A DNA stretch of 64,000 nucleotides from Flavobacterium aquidurense (GCF_001404985.1 NZ_JRLF01000007.1:62001-126000); one strand, 5' to 3'. Numbered from the stretch's first letter, positions 1 through 9,411 are shown. The notes: generated by a model not told the origin, from the letters alone. Translations and numbers: made by a program.

Positions 1-1
1 A

Positions 2-865
2 GTTTTGCTTTCAGCATTAGAAGGTTATGCAATTACATCTGTTCGTATCGAAGGTGTAGATCATGAGTTTTCTACTATTTCAGGTGTTGTTGAAGATGTT
101 ACCGAAATTATCCTTAATCTAAAACAAGTGCGTTTCAAACGTCAAATTGAAGATATAGATAATGAAGCAGTTACAATTTCTGTTTCTGGTAAAGATCAAC
201 TAACAGCAGGTGATTTTCAAAAATTTATTTCAGGTTTCCAAGTTCTGAATCCAGACCTTGTTATCTGTAATTTAGATTCTAAAATCAAATTGAACTTCGA
301 TTTAACAATCGAAAAAGGTAGAGGATATGTTCCTGCTGAGGAGAACAAAAAACAGAACGCTGCAATTGGTACTATTTTTACTGACTCTATTTTTACTCCG
401 GTAAAAAATGTAAAATATGCAATTGAAAACTTCCGTGTTGAGCAAAAAACAGATTATGAAAAATTAGTTTTTGAAATCAAAACTGATGGATCTATTAATC
501 CAAAAGATGCTCTTACTGAAGCTGCTAAAGTTTTAATTCACCACTTCATGTTATTTTCTGACGAAAGAATTACACTCGAGGCTGACGAAATTGCACAAAC
601 AGAATCGTATGATGAAGAGTCATTGCATATGAGACAATTGCTTAAAACTAAGCTTGTTGATATGGATTTATCTGTGAGAGCATTAAATTGCTTGAAAGCG
701 GCTGAAGTTGATACACTTGGTGATTTAGTATCGTTCAATAAAAATGACCTAATGAAATTCCGTAATTTTGGTAAAAAATCTTTAACTGAGCTAGATGAAC
801 TTGTAGCTGTTAAGAATTTAACTTTCGGAATGGACTTAGCTAAATACAAATTAGATAAAGAATAA
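2..865 (+). CDS. rpoA: RNA polymerase alpha subunit, 5'-truncated by window edge
   Basis: Alpha subunit of RNA polymerase, which scaffolds beta/beta' assembly and contacts promoter DNA and activators. The frame is open to the window edge, so the true start and about 45 N-terminal residues lie outside; the TTG at base 5 is an internal leucine codon. Visible are the rest of the N-terminal dimerisation/insert domain, an acidic linker (about residues 195-210 of the visible part), and the C-terminal domain with the SVRALNCLK helix. Its Arg, at bases 677-679, matches the E. coli DNA-contact Arg265. rplQ follows after 36 bases, the usual alpha-operon order. Identification is secure. Confidence 0.97.
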   Translation, partial: VLLSALEGYAITSVRIEGVDHEFSTISGVVEDVTEIILNLKQVRFKRQIEDIDNEAVTISVSGKDQLTAGDFQKFISGFQVLNPDLVICNLDSKIKLNFDLTIEKGRGYVPAEENKKQNAAIGTIFTDSIFTPVKNVKYAIENFRVEQKTDYEKLVFEIKTDGSINPKDALTEAAKVLIHHFMLFSDERITLEADEIAQTESYDEESLHMRQLLKTKLVDMDLSVRALNCLKAAEVDTLGDLVSFNKNDLMKFRNFGKKSLTELDELVAVKNLTFGMDLAKYKLDKE

Positions 866-868
866 TTC

Positions 869-886
869 AATCCCGCTTGCGGGATT
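869..886 (+). other. GC-rich hairpin between rpoA and rplQ
   Basis: A perfect 8-bp inverted repeat (AATCCCGC, TT loop, GCGGGATT) sits directly after the rpoA stop. No U-tract follows, so it is unlikely to be a full terminator. It may be an RNA processing or stability element, or a pause site, inside the rpoA-rplQ transcript. Confidence 0.5.
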
Positions 887-901
887 AAATTTAAAATAGC
901 A

Positions 902-1393
902 ATGAGACACGGAAAAAAATTCAATCACTTAAGCAGACAGACTGGACATAGAAAAGCTATGCTAGCTAATATGGCTTGTTCTCTTATTGAGCACAAACGT
1001 ATTAACACTACTGTTGCTAAAGCTAAAGCGCTTAAACAATTCGTTGAGCCTTTAATCACAAAATCAAAAGAAGATACGACTCACAATCGTCGTATTGTTT
1101 TTGCTTACTTACGTAGCAAATATGCGGTAACTGATTTATTCAGAGACGTAGCTGCTAAAGTTGGAGACCGTCCAGGTGGATACACTCGTATCATTAAAGT
1201 TGGAAATCGTTTGGGAGATAATGCTGATATGGCAATGATCGAACTTGTAGATTTCAATGAACTTTACAATGGTGGTAAAAAAGAAGTTAAAAAAGCTAAA
1301 AGCCGTCGTGGTGGTAAAGCAAAAAAAGCTGAGGAGACTACTCCAGAAGCTCCAGCTGCTGAATCAGAATCGACTACTGAAGCTTCTGAATAA
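902..1393 (+). CDS. rplQ: 50S ribosomal protein L17
   Basis: Large-subunit ribosomal protein L17. The first 120 residues carry the family core ([20 protein letters not shown], then the basic [14 protein letters not shown] segment). The protein is 163 residues, longer than the roughly 120-130 of E. coli L17. The extra C-terminus (about 125-163) is a Lys/Arg-rich stretch followed by a low-complexity Ala/Glu/Ser/Thr acidic tail, a type of extension often seen in Bacteroidota. It is the last gene of the alpha ribosomal operon, and a strong terminator follows 28 bases after the stop. Confidence 0.97.
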   Translation: MRHGKKFNHLSRQTGHRKAMLANMACSLIEHKRINTTVAKAKALKQFVEPLITKSKEDTTHNRRIVFAYLRSKYAVTDLFRDVAAKVGDRPGGYTRIIKVGNRLGDNADMAMIELVDFNELYNGGKKEVKKAKSRRGGKAKKAEETTPEAPAAESESTTEASE

Positions 1394-1421
1394 TTATGAA
1401 AGTAATGATTCTATAGAAATC

Positions 1422-1458
1422 AAGGATAAGCTAATTTTTAGTTTATCCTTTTTTTTTG
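1422..1458 (+). terminator. Rho-independent terminator of the rpoA-rplQ operon
   Basis: The arms AAGGATAA(G)CTAA and TTAG(T)TTATCCTT form a stem of about 13 bp with a short loop, followed by a run of nine T. It ends the ribosomal operon. Confidence 0.85.
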
Positions 1459-1538
1459 GATTTTTTTTAAAATAGTTTGAAATGTAACTTATTTTAAAAC
1501 TTAGGTTTTAATTTTATGAATGAAATTTTTAAAAAATC

Positions 1539-1569
1539 TTGGAAGCACTCTTTTAAAGAAGTAAATTTG
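1539..1569 (+). promoter_or_regulatory. Bacteroidetes-type promoter of carA
   Basis: TTG at 1539-1541 and TAAATTTG at 1562-1569 are separated by 20 bases, the spacing expected for -33 and -7 boxes. Transcription would start near 1575 and give a leader of about 70 bases. The leader contains the 12-bp palindrome GTTTCATGAAAC at 1606-1617. Confidence 0.6.
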
Positions 1570-1647
1570 CAAAATATCTAATTACAAATGAAATCAGCAA
1601 CGCGGGTTTCATGAAACAATTGAAAAAGAAACAATACAAATTAAATA

Positions 1648-2766
1648 ATGAAATACACTACACGACAAAGCGCCATTTTATTACTAAGTGATGGAACTAT
1701 TTTTCACGGAAAATCTATCGGAATTAGCGGTAAAACTTTCGGTGAAGTTTGTTTTAATACTGGAATGACAGGATATCAGGAGATTTTTACAGATCCTTCT
1801 TATTTTGGTCAAATTATGGTGGCTACTAATCCTCATATAGGGAATTATGGTGTTAATGATTCAGAAATTGAGTCTGATAGCATCAAAATTTCAGGATTAG
1901 TTTGTAAAAACTTTAGTTTTAATTATTCGAGAGAAGATTCTTCAGGAAGTTTAGAAGATTATTTTATTAAACAAAATCTAATCTGTATTTCTGATGTTGA
2001 TACCAGAGCGCTAGTAAGTTATATTCGTGATAATGGCGCGATGAACGCTGTTATTTGTACAGACGGTACTTCGGTTGAAGATTTGAAAAAAGAATTGGCT
2101 AATGTGCCAAACATGGAAGGTTTAGAGTTGGCATCAAAAGTTTCAACTACTGAACCTTATTTTTTTGGTGATGAAAATGCAACTTATAAAATTTCAGCCT
2201 TAGATCTTGGTATCAAAAAAAATATCTTGAGAAATCTTGCTAAGAGAGATTGTTATATTAAAGTCTTCCCTTATAATTCAACTTATAAAGATTTGGCAGA
2301 GTTTAATCCGGATGGGTACTTTTTGTCAAATGGTCCCGGAGATCCGGATCCGCTTTTTGGAGCAATCGAAGTGGCTAAAGAAATTCTAGCTAACGATAAT
2401 CCTTTATTCGGAATTTGTTTAGGACATCAGGTAATTGCTTTAGCAAATGGTGTTCAGACTTACAAAATGTTTAATGGTCACCGCGGAATAAATCATCCGG
2501 TAAAAAATATTATAACAGGTAAAGGGGAGATCACTTCTCAAAATCACGGATTTGCTGTAAACAAAGAAGCGTTAGATAATCATCCTGATTTAGAGATTAC
2601 ACATTTACATTTAAATGATGGAACTGTTGCTGGTATGCGTATGAAAAATAAGAATTGTTTTTCAGTACAATATCATCCTGAAGCTAGTCCCGGACCACAT
2701 GATTCATCTTATTTATTCGATCAGTTTGTTGAGAATATAAAAGAGGCTACTGCTAAAACGATGTAG
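1648..2766 (+). CDS. carA: carbamoyl-phosphate synthase small subunit
   Basis: Glutaminase subunit of carbamoyl-phosphate synthase. It hydrolyses glutamine and channels ammonia to CarB, for pyrimidine and arginine synthesis. The 372 residues show the CarA-specific N-terminal domain (GEVCFNTGMTGYQEI, about 29-43) and a class I glutamine amidotransferase domain with nucleophile Cys257 in GICLGHQ and His343/Glu345 in YHPEAS. The length is normal. carB is not adjacent in this window, so the two subunits are encoded apart or carB lies elsewhere. It has its own promoter, and eno follows 101 bases downstream. Confidence 0.96.
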   Translation: MKYTTRQSAILLLSDGTIFHGKSIGISGKTFGEVCFNTGMTGYQEIFTDPSYFGQIMVATNPHIGNYGVNDSEIESDSIKISGLVCKNFSFNYSREDSSGSLEDYFIKQNLICISDVDTRALVSYIRDNGAMNAVICTDGTSVEDLKKELANVPNMEGLELASKVSTTEPYFFGDENATYKISALDLGIKKNILRNLAKRDCYIKVFPYNSTYKDLAEFNPDGYFLSNGPGDPDPLFGAIEVAKEILANDNPLFGICLGHQVIALANGVQTYKMFNGHRGINHPVKNIITGKGEITSQNHGFAVNKEALDNHPDLEITHLHLNDGTVAGMRMKNKNCFSVQYHPEASPGPHDSSYLFDQFVENIKEATAKTM

Positions 2767-2855
2767 TTAATAAATAAAGATGTTTAATTGTTAAATGTAG
2801 TATTTAATATTAAATATTTTTATAATTTCGAAAAATATTTATAATTTATTAATAA

Positions 2856-4160
<1,305 letters not shown>

Positions 4161-4184
4161 TTGTAAGAGTTATATATTAAATTT

Positions 4185-4216
4185 AAACCATTCGTTTCTG
4201 CGAATGGTTTTTTTTT
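4185..4216 (+). terminator. Rho-independent terminator of eno
   Basis: A perfect 10-bp stem (AAACCATTCG / CGAATGGTTT) with a 6-base loop runs into nine T. Confidence 0.9.
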
Positions 4217-4270
4217 GGAGTTTTAACAAATTCATAGCAGGATTCTTTTTTTAATTAGTCTTAAATTCCT

Positions 4271-4278
4271 TAGATTTG
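4271..4278 (+). promoter_or_regulatory. -7 box of the gltA promoter
   Basis: TAGATTTG matches TAnnTTTG and lies 37 bases before the gltA ATG. No clear TTG is seen at the -33 position, so this is a partial match. Confidence 0.45.
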
Positions 4279-4315
4279 ATAAATTATTATTTTAAAGATT
4301 TATTTCCGATATATT

Positions 4316-5593
4316 ATGTCAAAAATAGCTACATTAGAAGTAGATGGTCAAAAAATTGAACTTCCGGTAATTACGGGAAGCGAAAATGAATCAGCTATCG
4401 ATATTAACAAATTACGTGATTTAACTGGTATTATTACTCTAGATCCTGGATATAAAAATTCTGGTTCTTGCAAAAGTGAAATCACCTTCTTAGACGGAGA
4501 ATTAGGAATTTTGCGTTACAGAGGATATTCAATCGAAGATTTAGCTGAAAAAGCTAATTTCCTAGAAGTGTCTTATCTTTTAATTTTTGGTGAATTACCA
4601 ACCGCTCAACAATTAGAGCAGTTTGAAAATGGTATTAAAAAACATACTTTGGTAAACGAAGAGATGAAAAATATCATTGATGGTTTTCCTAAAACAGCTC
4701 ACCCAATGGGTGTGTTGTCTGCTTTGACAAGTGCTTTAACAGCATTTAATCCAAAAGCGGTCAATGTAGATAATGAAAAAGAAATGTACGAGGCCATTTG
4801 CAAAACAATGGGTAAATTTCTTGTAATTGCTACTTGGACTTATAGAAAAACTATGGGCTACCCATTAAATTATTATGATAACACAACAGGTTATGTAGAT
4901 AATTTTATGCAGTTAATGTTTAAATTGCCTACAGGACCTTACTCATCAAATCCAGTTATTGTAGCTGCTTTAGATAAATTGTTTATTCTTCATGCGGATC
5001 ACGAGCAAAACTGTTCTACATCTACAGTAAGAATGGTAGGTTCATCACATGCTGGTTTATTTGCTTCTATCTCTGCAGGTGTTTCTGCACTTTGGGGACC
5101 ACTTCACGGAGGTGCTAATCAGGCAGTACTTGAAATGTTGGAAGAAATCAACAAAGACGGTGGAGATACTGATAAATTTTTAGCAAAAGCGAAAGATAAA
5201 AATGATCCATTCCGTTTAATGGGATTTGGTCACAGAGTTTATAAAAACTTTGATCCAAGAGCAAAAATTATTAAAAAAGCAGCTAAAGAAGTTTTAGAAA
5301 CTTTAGGTGTAGAAGATCCTATTTTAGAGATTGCTAAAAAATTAGAAACAGCAGCTTTAGAAGATGAATATTTCAAATCAAGAAACTTATATCCAAACGT
5401 AGATTTCTATTCTGGAATTATTTACAGAGCTTTAGGTATTCCTACAGATATGTTTACAGTAATGTTTGCTATTGGAAGATTACCGGGTTGGATCGCACAA
5501 TGGAAAGAAATGCGTGAGAATAAAGAACCAATTGGTCGACCAAGACAAATTTATACTGGGCATCCGTTGAGAGACTTTAAGTCGAACAAATAA
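4316..5593 (+). CDS. gltA: citrate synthase
   Basis: First enzyme of the TCA cycle; it condenses oxaloacetate and acetyl-CoA. The 425 residues and the N-terminal extension before the catalytic core match the type II (hexameric, Gram-negative) class. The catalytic triad is visible: His264 in GPLHGGAN, His306 in GFGHRVYKNFDPR and Asp363 in PNVDFYSG, with almost the same numbering as E. coli GltA. It is a stand-alone gene with its own -7 box upstream and a hairpin terminator right after the stop. Confidence 0.97.
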   Translation: MSKIATLEVDGQKIELPVITGSENESAIDINKLRDLTGIITLDPGYKNSGSCKSEITFLDGELGILRYRGYSIEDLAEKANFLEVSYLLIFGELPTAQQLEQFENGIKKHTLVNEEMKNIIDGFPKTAHPMGVLSALTSALTAFNPKAVNVDNEKEMYEAICKTMGKFLVIATWTYRKTMGYPLNYYDNTTGYVDNFMQLMFKLPTGPYSSNPVIVAALDKLFILHADHEQNCSTSTVRMVGSSHAGLFASISAGVSALWGPLHGGANQAVLEMLEEINKDGGDTDKFLAKAKDKNDPFRLMGFGHRVYKNFDPRAKIIKKAAKEVLETLGVEDPILEIAKKLETAALEDEYFKSRNLYPNVDFYSGIIYRALGIPTDMFTVMFAIGRLPGWIAQWKEMRENKEPIGRPRQIYTGHPLRDFKSNK

Positions 5594-5602
5594 AAATATT
5601 TT

Positions 5603-5632
5603 AAAGCTTCACTTAACTGTGAAGCTTTTTTT
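5603..5632 (+). terminator. Rho-independent terminator of gltA
   Basis: A perfect 10-bp stem (AAAGCTTCAC / GTGAAGCTTT) with a 6-base loop ends in a T-run. Confidence 0.9.
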
Positions 5633-5639
5633 ATCTTTG
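5632..5639 (+). promoter_or_regulatory. -7 box upstream of the amidinohydrolase pair
   Basis: TATCTTTG matches TAnnTTTG and begins exactly at the end of the gltA terminator, 19 bases before the next ATG. This implies a leader of roughly 15 bases. Confidence 0.5.
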
Positions 5640-5658
5640 GCCAAAATATAATAAAGTT

Positions 5659-6573
5659 ATGTTGCAATTAAATATAAAGAACGAAACGTCGAGACTGCGT
5701 GCTGTGGTTTTGGGTTCTGCTGTTCATAATGGGCCAACTCCATCTTTAGATGAAGCCTATGATCCTAAATCTTTGGAACATATTAAAGCGGGAACTTATC
5801 CTGTCGAAAAAGATATGATTGCTGAAATGGATGCTTTTAATGCTGTATTTCAAAAATATGATGTAAAAGTATATCGTCCTGAAATGATTGAAAATTACAA
5901 TCAGATTTTTGCGAGAGATATAGGTTTCGTTATAGATGATACATTTATAAAATCAAATATTCTTCCTGATAGAGAACGTGAGTTAGATGCAATTCAATAT
6001 ATAATCGATCAGATAGATTCCTTAAAAGTAGTTCGTCCGCCTGAGGAAGTTCATATTGAAGGTGGTGATGTTATGCTTTGGAACGATCATATTTTTATAG
6101 GAACTTATAAAGGAAGTGACTATAAAGATTATATTACTGCGCGAACAAATATGCACGGTGTTAATTTTATCAAAGAACTATTCCCAAATAAAATCGTAAA
6201 AGAGTTTGATTTGGTTAAGTCCAAAATAGAAGCTCGTGATAATGCTTTACATCTTGATTGTTGTTTTCAGCCCGTTGGAAAAGATAAAGGGATTATTTAT
6301 AAAAGAGGTTTCCGTGAAGAAGCTGATTATATGTATTTAGTCAATCTTTTTGGGAGAGAAAACTTATTTCATATCGAAAGAAACGAAATGTACAATATGT
6401 TTTCTAATGTGTTTTCTATAGATGAAAATGTAGTGGTTTCAGAAAAAAACTTTACAAGATTAAACAATTGGCTGCGTTCAAACGGTTTTATTGTTGAAGA
6501 AATTCCTTATGCTGAAATTGCAAAACAAGAAGGTTTGTTGAGATGTTCGACCTTACCTTTAATTAGAGATTAA
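5659..6573 (+). CDS. arginine deiminase-superfamily protein (DDAH/amidinotransferase-like)
   Basis: Member of the guanidino-group-modifying superfamily (dimethylarginine dimethylaminohydrolase, arginine deiminase, amidinotransferase). Its 304 residues form one beta/alpha-propeller domain. The likely catalytic residues are visible: His198 in NALHLDC and nucleophile Cys296 in LLRCSTLPL close to the C-terminus; EEVHIEGGD (about 130-138) is the family's acidic active-site loop. The substrate cannot be decided from sequence; arginine, methylarginine or citrulline are candidates. It sits directly upstream of ctlX, which suggests shared arginine/citrulline catabolism. The palindromic repeat at 6578-6644 lies between the two genes. 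Confidence 0.8.
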   Translation: MLQLNIKNETSRLRAVVLGSAVHNGPTPSLDEAYDPKSLEHIKAGTYPVEKDMIAEMDAFNAVFQKYDVKVYRPEMIENYNQIFARDIGFVIDDTFIKSNILPDRERELDAIQYIIDQIDSLKVVRPPEEVHIEGGDVMLWNDHIFIGTYKGSDYKDYITARTNMHGVNFIKELFPNKIVKEFDLVKSKIEARDNALHLDCCFQPVGKDKGIIYKRGFREEADYMYLVNLFGRENLFHIERNEMYNMFSNVFSIDENVVVSEKNFTRLNNWLRSNGFIVEEIPYAEIAKQEGLLRCSTLPLIRD

Positions 6574-6577
6574 AAGC

Positions 6578-6644
6578 TTTGTTTCAGGTTTCAAATTTCA
6601 GGTTCCACGTTTGCTGTAACTAGAAACTTGAAACCTGAAACAAA
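6578..6644. repeat. long inverted repeat, candidate dispersed intergenic element
   Basis: 17-bp perfect arms (TTTGTTTCAGGTTTCAA at 6578-6594 and its complement at 6628-6644) flank 33 bases. The left side repeats the phrase TTTCAGGTT twice (6582-6590 and 6597-6604). No U-tract follows. Self-similar TTTCAGGTTTCA phrases are typical of short dispersed repeats in flavobacterial intergenic DNA (inference from memory). Confidence 0.6.
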
Positions 6645-6661
6645 ATAAAAATATAAAGATT

Positions 6662-7597
6662 ATGAAACAAACGACAAATGCAATTGTAATGATTAGGCCA
6701 GTTGCTTTCAGAATGAATGAACAAACTGCTGTAAATAATTATTACCAAAAAGTATTAGACGGACTTTTACCTAGTACTGTGAATGCAAAAGCACAACAGG
6801 AATTTGATGTTTTTGTAGAAAAATTAAGAGCCGTTGGAGTTGATGTTACGGTTATAGACGATAATCTGGAGACTGATACGCCGGATAGTATTTTTCCAAA
6901 CAACTGGGTTTCTTTTCATGAAAACGGAGATGTAGCACTTTATCCTATGTTTGCTGAGAATCGACGTCAGGAACGCCGCGAAGACATTTTAGATACTCTT
7001 GAAGACAAAGGTTTTGAAATTAATAACATAATGGATTACACATCGGCTGAAGAAGATGGTTTTTTTCTTGAAGGAACCGGAAGCTTGCTTTTAGATCGTG
7101 CTAATGCAAAAGCGTATTGCGCATTATCTCCTCGTGCTGATGAGGAATTATTTATCGAATTTTGTGAAGACTTTGATTATGCTCCTGTTATTTTTGAAGC
7201 TTTCCAAACTGTTGATGGAGAACGTAAATTAATATATCACACGAATGTTATGATGTGTTTAGGAGAGACTTTTGCAGTTATATGTGCAGATTGCATAGAT
7301 GATAAAAAAGAACGCAAAATGGTTCTTGAAAACCTAAAAGCAGATAAAAAGGAAGTTATTCTGATTACCGAAGCTCAGGTGAATAATTTTGCCGGTAATA
7401 TGTTGGAAGTTCGAGGAACAAATGATAAGAAATATATCGTTATGAGTGCATCAGCACATCAGAGTTTAACTCCAAAACAAATTGCACAATTAGAAAATCA
7501 TGCTGAAATTTTAAGTTCAAGTCTCGATACAATTGAAGCTTGCGGAGGTGGAAGTGCAAGATGTATGATGGCAGAAGTGTTTTTGCCAAGAAATTAA
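6662..7597 (+). CDS. ctlX: citrulline utilization hydrolase CtlX
   Basis: Amidinotransferase-fold hydrolase of the CtlX type, associated with citrulline use. The 311 residues include the IFPNNWVSFH stretch (about 78-87) typical of the family, His193 in IYHTNVMM, and nucleophile Cys301 in GGSARCMMAEVF near the C-terminus. It lacks extra domains. It lies 88 bases after another member of the same superfamily and ends at a terminator shared with the converging minus-strand gene. The family call is strong; the physiological substrate follows from family knowledge. Confidence 0.88.
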   Translation: MKQTTNAIVMIRPVAFRMNEQTAVNNYYQKVLDGLLPSTVNAKAQQEFDVFVEKLRAVGVDVTVIDDNLETDTPDSIFPNNWVSFHENGDVALYPMFAENRRQERREDILDTLEDKGFEINNIMDYTSAEEDGFFLEGTGSLLLDRANAKAYCALSPRADEELFIEFCEDFDYAPVIFEAFQTVDGERKLIYHTNVMMCLGETFAVICADCIDDKKERKMVLENLKADKKEVILITEAQVNNFAGNMLEVRGTNDKKYIVMSASAHQSLTPKQIAQLENHAEILSSSLDTIEACGGGSARCMMAEVFLPRN

Positions 7598-7623
7598 GGT
7601 TCGTTCTTAGAATTTGATATAAT

Positions 7624-7656
7624 AAAAAAGACTCAACTATTTGTTGAGCCTTTTTT
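7624..7656. terminator. bidirectional terminator between convergent genes
   Basis: The stem CTCAAC/GTTGAG extends through one mismatch to a G-C pair and six A-T pairs. A U-tract follows on both strands, so it can serve ctlX (plus) and the XRE gene (minus). Confidence 0.85.
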
Positions 7657-7679
7657 ATATAAATGAGAATTTCTAATAA

Positions 7680-8089
7680 TTATTTATTGATTAATTTTTC
7701 AAGTCTTGTCATCATTTCATCTTTTTCTTTCAACATACGCTCGTATAAAGCAATTTTTTCATCATGAAGTTTTTTTAATTCGTCGAATGGATTGATATTG
7801 AATACAGGCTTAGAATTTCCTATATAAGCCTCTTTTTCAATATTAAAAGTATTTGAAATAATATTAACTGCTTGCTCTTCATCAAAATTCTGAAAAGCTT
7901 CGACAGGAATTTTTAATGCATGTGAGATTTGATCAAGTATATCATCTTCAATTACATCTTTTTGCTCTAACATAGAAATTTTTTTTGATTCCAGTCATTT
8001 CCCAGATCAAAAGCTAATGCTTCCTGTTTGATGCCAAGCATTTCTCTGAAACGTTTTACGTTTCTTCCCTGATGTATTTTCTGTTCCAT
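7680..8089 (-). pseudogene. XRE-family HTH regulator split by a -1 frameshift at an A8 tract
   Basis: Reading down from the ATG at 8089-8087, the first frame encodes 40 residues that include a helix-turn-helix of the XRE type (GRNVKRFREMLGIKQEALA) and then stops at 7969-7967. The second frame (7973-7680, 97 residues from MLEQK) supplies the rest: an acidic helix with VEAFQNFDEEQAVNIISNTF and a C-terminal coiled-coil-like segment. The frames join at a run of eight A (forward-strand T-run 7979-7986). One more A would give a continuous reading frame of about 136 residues (NDWNQKKISMLEQK), the layout I recall for a common Bacteroidota HTH family. It may be a true pseudogene, a slippage-expressed gene, or a sequencing error in the homopolymer. 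Confidence 0.75.
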
Positions 8090-8114
8090 AATGAATGTAA
8101 ATTTTCTAAAAGAT

Positions 8115-8122
8115 CAAAGATA
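8115..8122 (-). promoter_or_regulatory. -7 box of the XRE gene promoter
   Basis: On the minus strand TATCTTTG at 8122-8115 matches TAnnTTTG, 25 bases upstream of the XRE start. A second identical TATCTTTG lies at 8159-8152. The tandem boxes suggest two possible start sites. Confidence 0.5.
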
Positions 8123-8163
8123 ACGCCATTTGAGCTAAAAATTATGAGTTTCAAAGATAAAAA

Positions 8164-8793
8164 CTACATCAAATTTCCTTTAACTATATTAATAATCGAA
8201 CTTACGATATATTGAATACCGATAGAAATTACTATAAAACCAACAATTCTCGAAATAGCCACAATTCCTGAAGCTCCTAATATTCTGGCTAAATAATGTG
8301 CACTTTTTAAAATTGCAAAAATTGCGACAGCAATTGCTAAAATAGCCAAAGACGAAATGATAATTTCTTCCATTCCGTGATGTTCCTGATAAAATGCAAT
8401 AAGTAAAGAAATTGATCCCGGGCCGGCTAACATTGGTATTGCTAACGGAGTTAATGCAATATCATTACGTTGTTGCGCATCGGTCTCGACCTTTTTGTTG
8501 ATTCCTCGTTTTTTATTTATTTTTCCGGATAATAGTGAGAATCCAGAATTTACGATTACAATTCCGCCAGCAATTCTTAAGGCATCAATACTGATTCCGA
8601 AAAAACTCAGAACATATTGACCAATAAAAAATGAAACAAGTAAAATGATAAAAACGTTTATAGCAGTCCAAAGCGAAATGCGTGAACGTTCTTCCTGAGA
8701 ATCATGCTGCGTAAGTCCAACGAAAATTGGAACAGTGCCAATTGGATTTAGGACTGAGAAAAGAGCGGCAAATAAATAAATGAATAAATCCAT
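8164..8793 (-). CDS. MarC family integral membrane protein
   Basis: 209-residue inner-membrane protein of the MarC/UPF0056 family, whose role is still unclear (the old link to multiple antibiotic resistance is not supported). Six hydrophobic segments are visible, with the family phrases LFSVLNPIGTVPIF at the N-terminus and PLAIPMLAGPGSIS at about 125-138. The start at 8793 (MDLFIYLFAALFS) is chosen because family members begin at this hydrophobic helix; the open frame extends 60 codons further upstream into the divergent promoter region but has no family likeness there. It lies upstream of the XRE gene on the same strand. Confidence 0.9.
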   Translation of the reverse strand: MDLFIYLFAALFSVLNPIGTVPIFVGLTQHDSQEERSRISLWTAINVFIILLVSFFIGQYVLSFFGISIDALRIAGGIVIVNSGFSLLSGKINKKRGINKKVETDAQQRNDIALTPLAIPMLAGPGSISLLIAFYQEHHGMEEIIISSLAILAIAVAIFAILKSAHYLARILGASGIVAISRIVGFIVISIGIQYIVSSIINIVKGNLM

Positions 8794-8910
8794 AGAGTTT
8801 TGGTTAATAAGGTAAAAATAGTTATTTTTTGATACCTGAAAGCAAATTCTTGTTAGGATATTGTTTTTATTTCTAAAACAATAACTTAAACTAACCTCGT
8901 TCTTTTTGAT

Positions 8911-8918
8911 TACTTTTG
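8911..8918 (+). promoter_or_regulatory. -7 box of the CoA-binding protein gene
   Basis: TACTTTTG matches TAnnTTTG, 17 bases before the preferred ATG at 8936 (14 before the ATG at 8933). Confidence 0.5.
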
Positions 8919-8935
8919 TACCATATTTAAAAATG

Positions 8936-9301
8936 ATGAAAAATAAAAAAACTTTAGTTCTGGGTGCTACCACAAAACCAGATCGTTACGCTTTTAAAGC
9001 CATAAATATGTTAGTTGATAAAGGACATACCGTTTTAGCAATTGGTCAAAACACAGGTGAAGTTGCCGGTGTAAAAATTTATACTAAAGCGATTCCGGTT
9101 AAGAATATTGACACAGTAACTTTATATTTGAATCCATCACGTCAACGTGATTATTATAATTATATAATTGAAGCTCAGCCAAAAAGGGTGGTTTTTAACC
9201 CAGGGACAGAAAATCCTGAATTATATCAATTATTAGAATTAAATAATATAAAGGCTGAAGTTGCTTGTACTTTGGTTTTATTGGCAACTAATCAATATTA
9301 A
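8936..9301 (+). CDS. CoA-binding domain protein
   Basis: Small single-domain Rossmann-fold protein of the CoA_binding_2 type, 121 residues. The N-terminal KKTLVLGATTKPDRYAFKA is the nucleotide-binding beta-alpha start; VVFNPGTENPELYQLL (about 84-99) is the conserved second half. It binds CoA or a nucleotide; no enzymatic partner is evident. The ATG at 8936 is used (8933 is equally possible); an earlier ATG at 8906 would lie upstream of the -7 box. It diverges from the MarC gene and is transcribed alone. Confidence 0.85.
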   Translation: MKNKKTLVLGATTKPDRYAFKAINMLVDKGHTVLAIGQNTGEVAGVKIYTKAIPVKNIDTVTLYLNPSRQRDYYNYIIEAQPKRVVFNPGTENPELYQLLELNNIKAEVACTLVLLATNQY

Positions 9302-9307
9302 ATTTTT

Positions 9308-9411
9308 CAGGAGCTTTTTCCAGCTATTCACTATATCTTTTTCTGGCTAAAGAAGCCAGAAAAAGGATGTCGTTTCTATCTGGGCTAGAAAGAACTTTTA
9401 TAGCTATAACC
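9308..9411. repeat. candidate dispersed palindromic element with perfect 12-bp stem
   Basis: The gap between the CoA-binding gene and recR (9302-9483) holds a structured block. Its core is a perfect hairpin, CTTTTTCTGGCT (9337-9348), 5-base loop, then the complement (9354-9365), flanked by AGCT-containing segments (GAGCTTTTTCCAGCT on the left, CTTTTATAGCTATAA on the right). It has no ORF. The left arm alone could act as a terminator for the upstream gene, but the block looks more like a flavobacterial REP-type repeat. Confidence 0.5.

Noticed and set aside
538..924. 128-codon minus-strand open frame over the end of rpoA
   Set aside because: It lies antisense to a certain gene, has a low-complexity Ser/Leu composition, and resembles no family; it is a shadow of the rpoA reading frame.
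1257..1475. 72-codon plus-strand frame over the end of rplQ and its terminator
   Set aside because: It is the +1 frame of the Lys/Ala-rich L17 tail (Leu/Lys runs) and runs through the terminator hairpin.
8794..8973. 60-codon N-terminal extension of the MarC gene
   Set aside because: The extension has no membrane or family features, overlaps the promoter and start of the divergent CoA-binding gene, and MarC proteins begin at MDLFIYLF.
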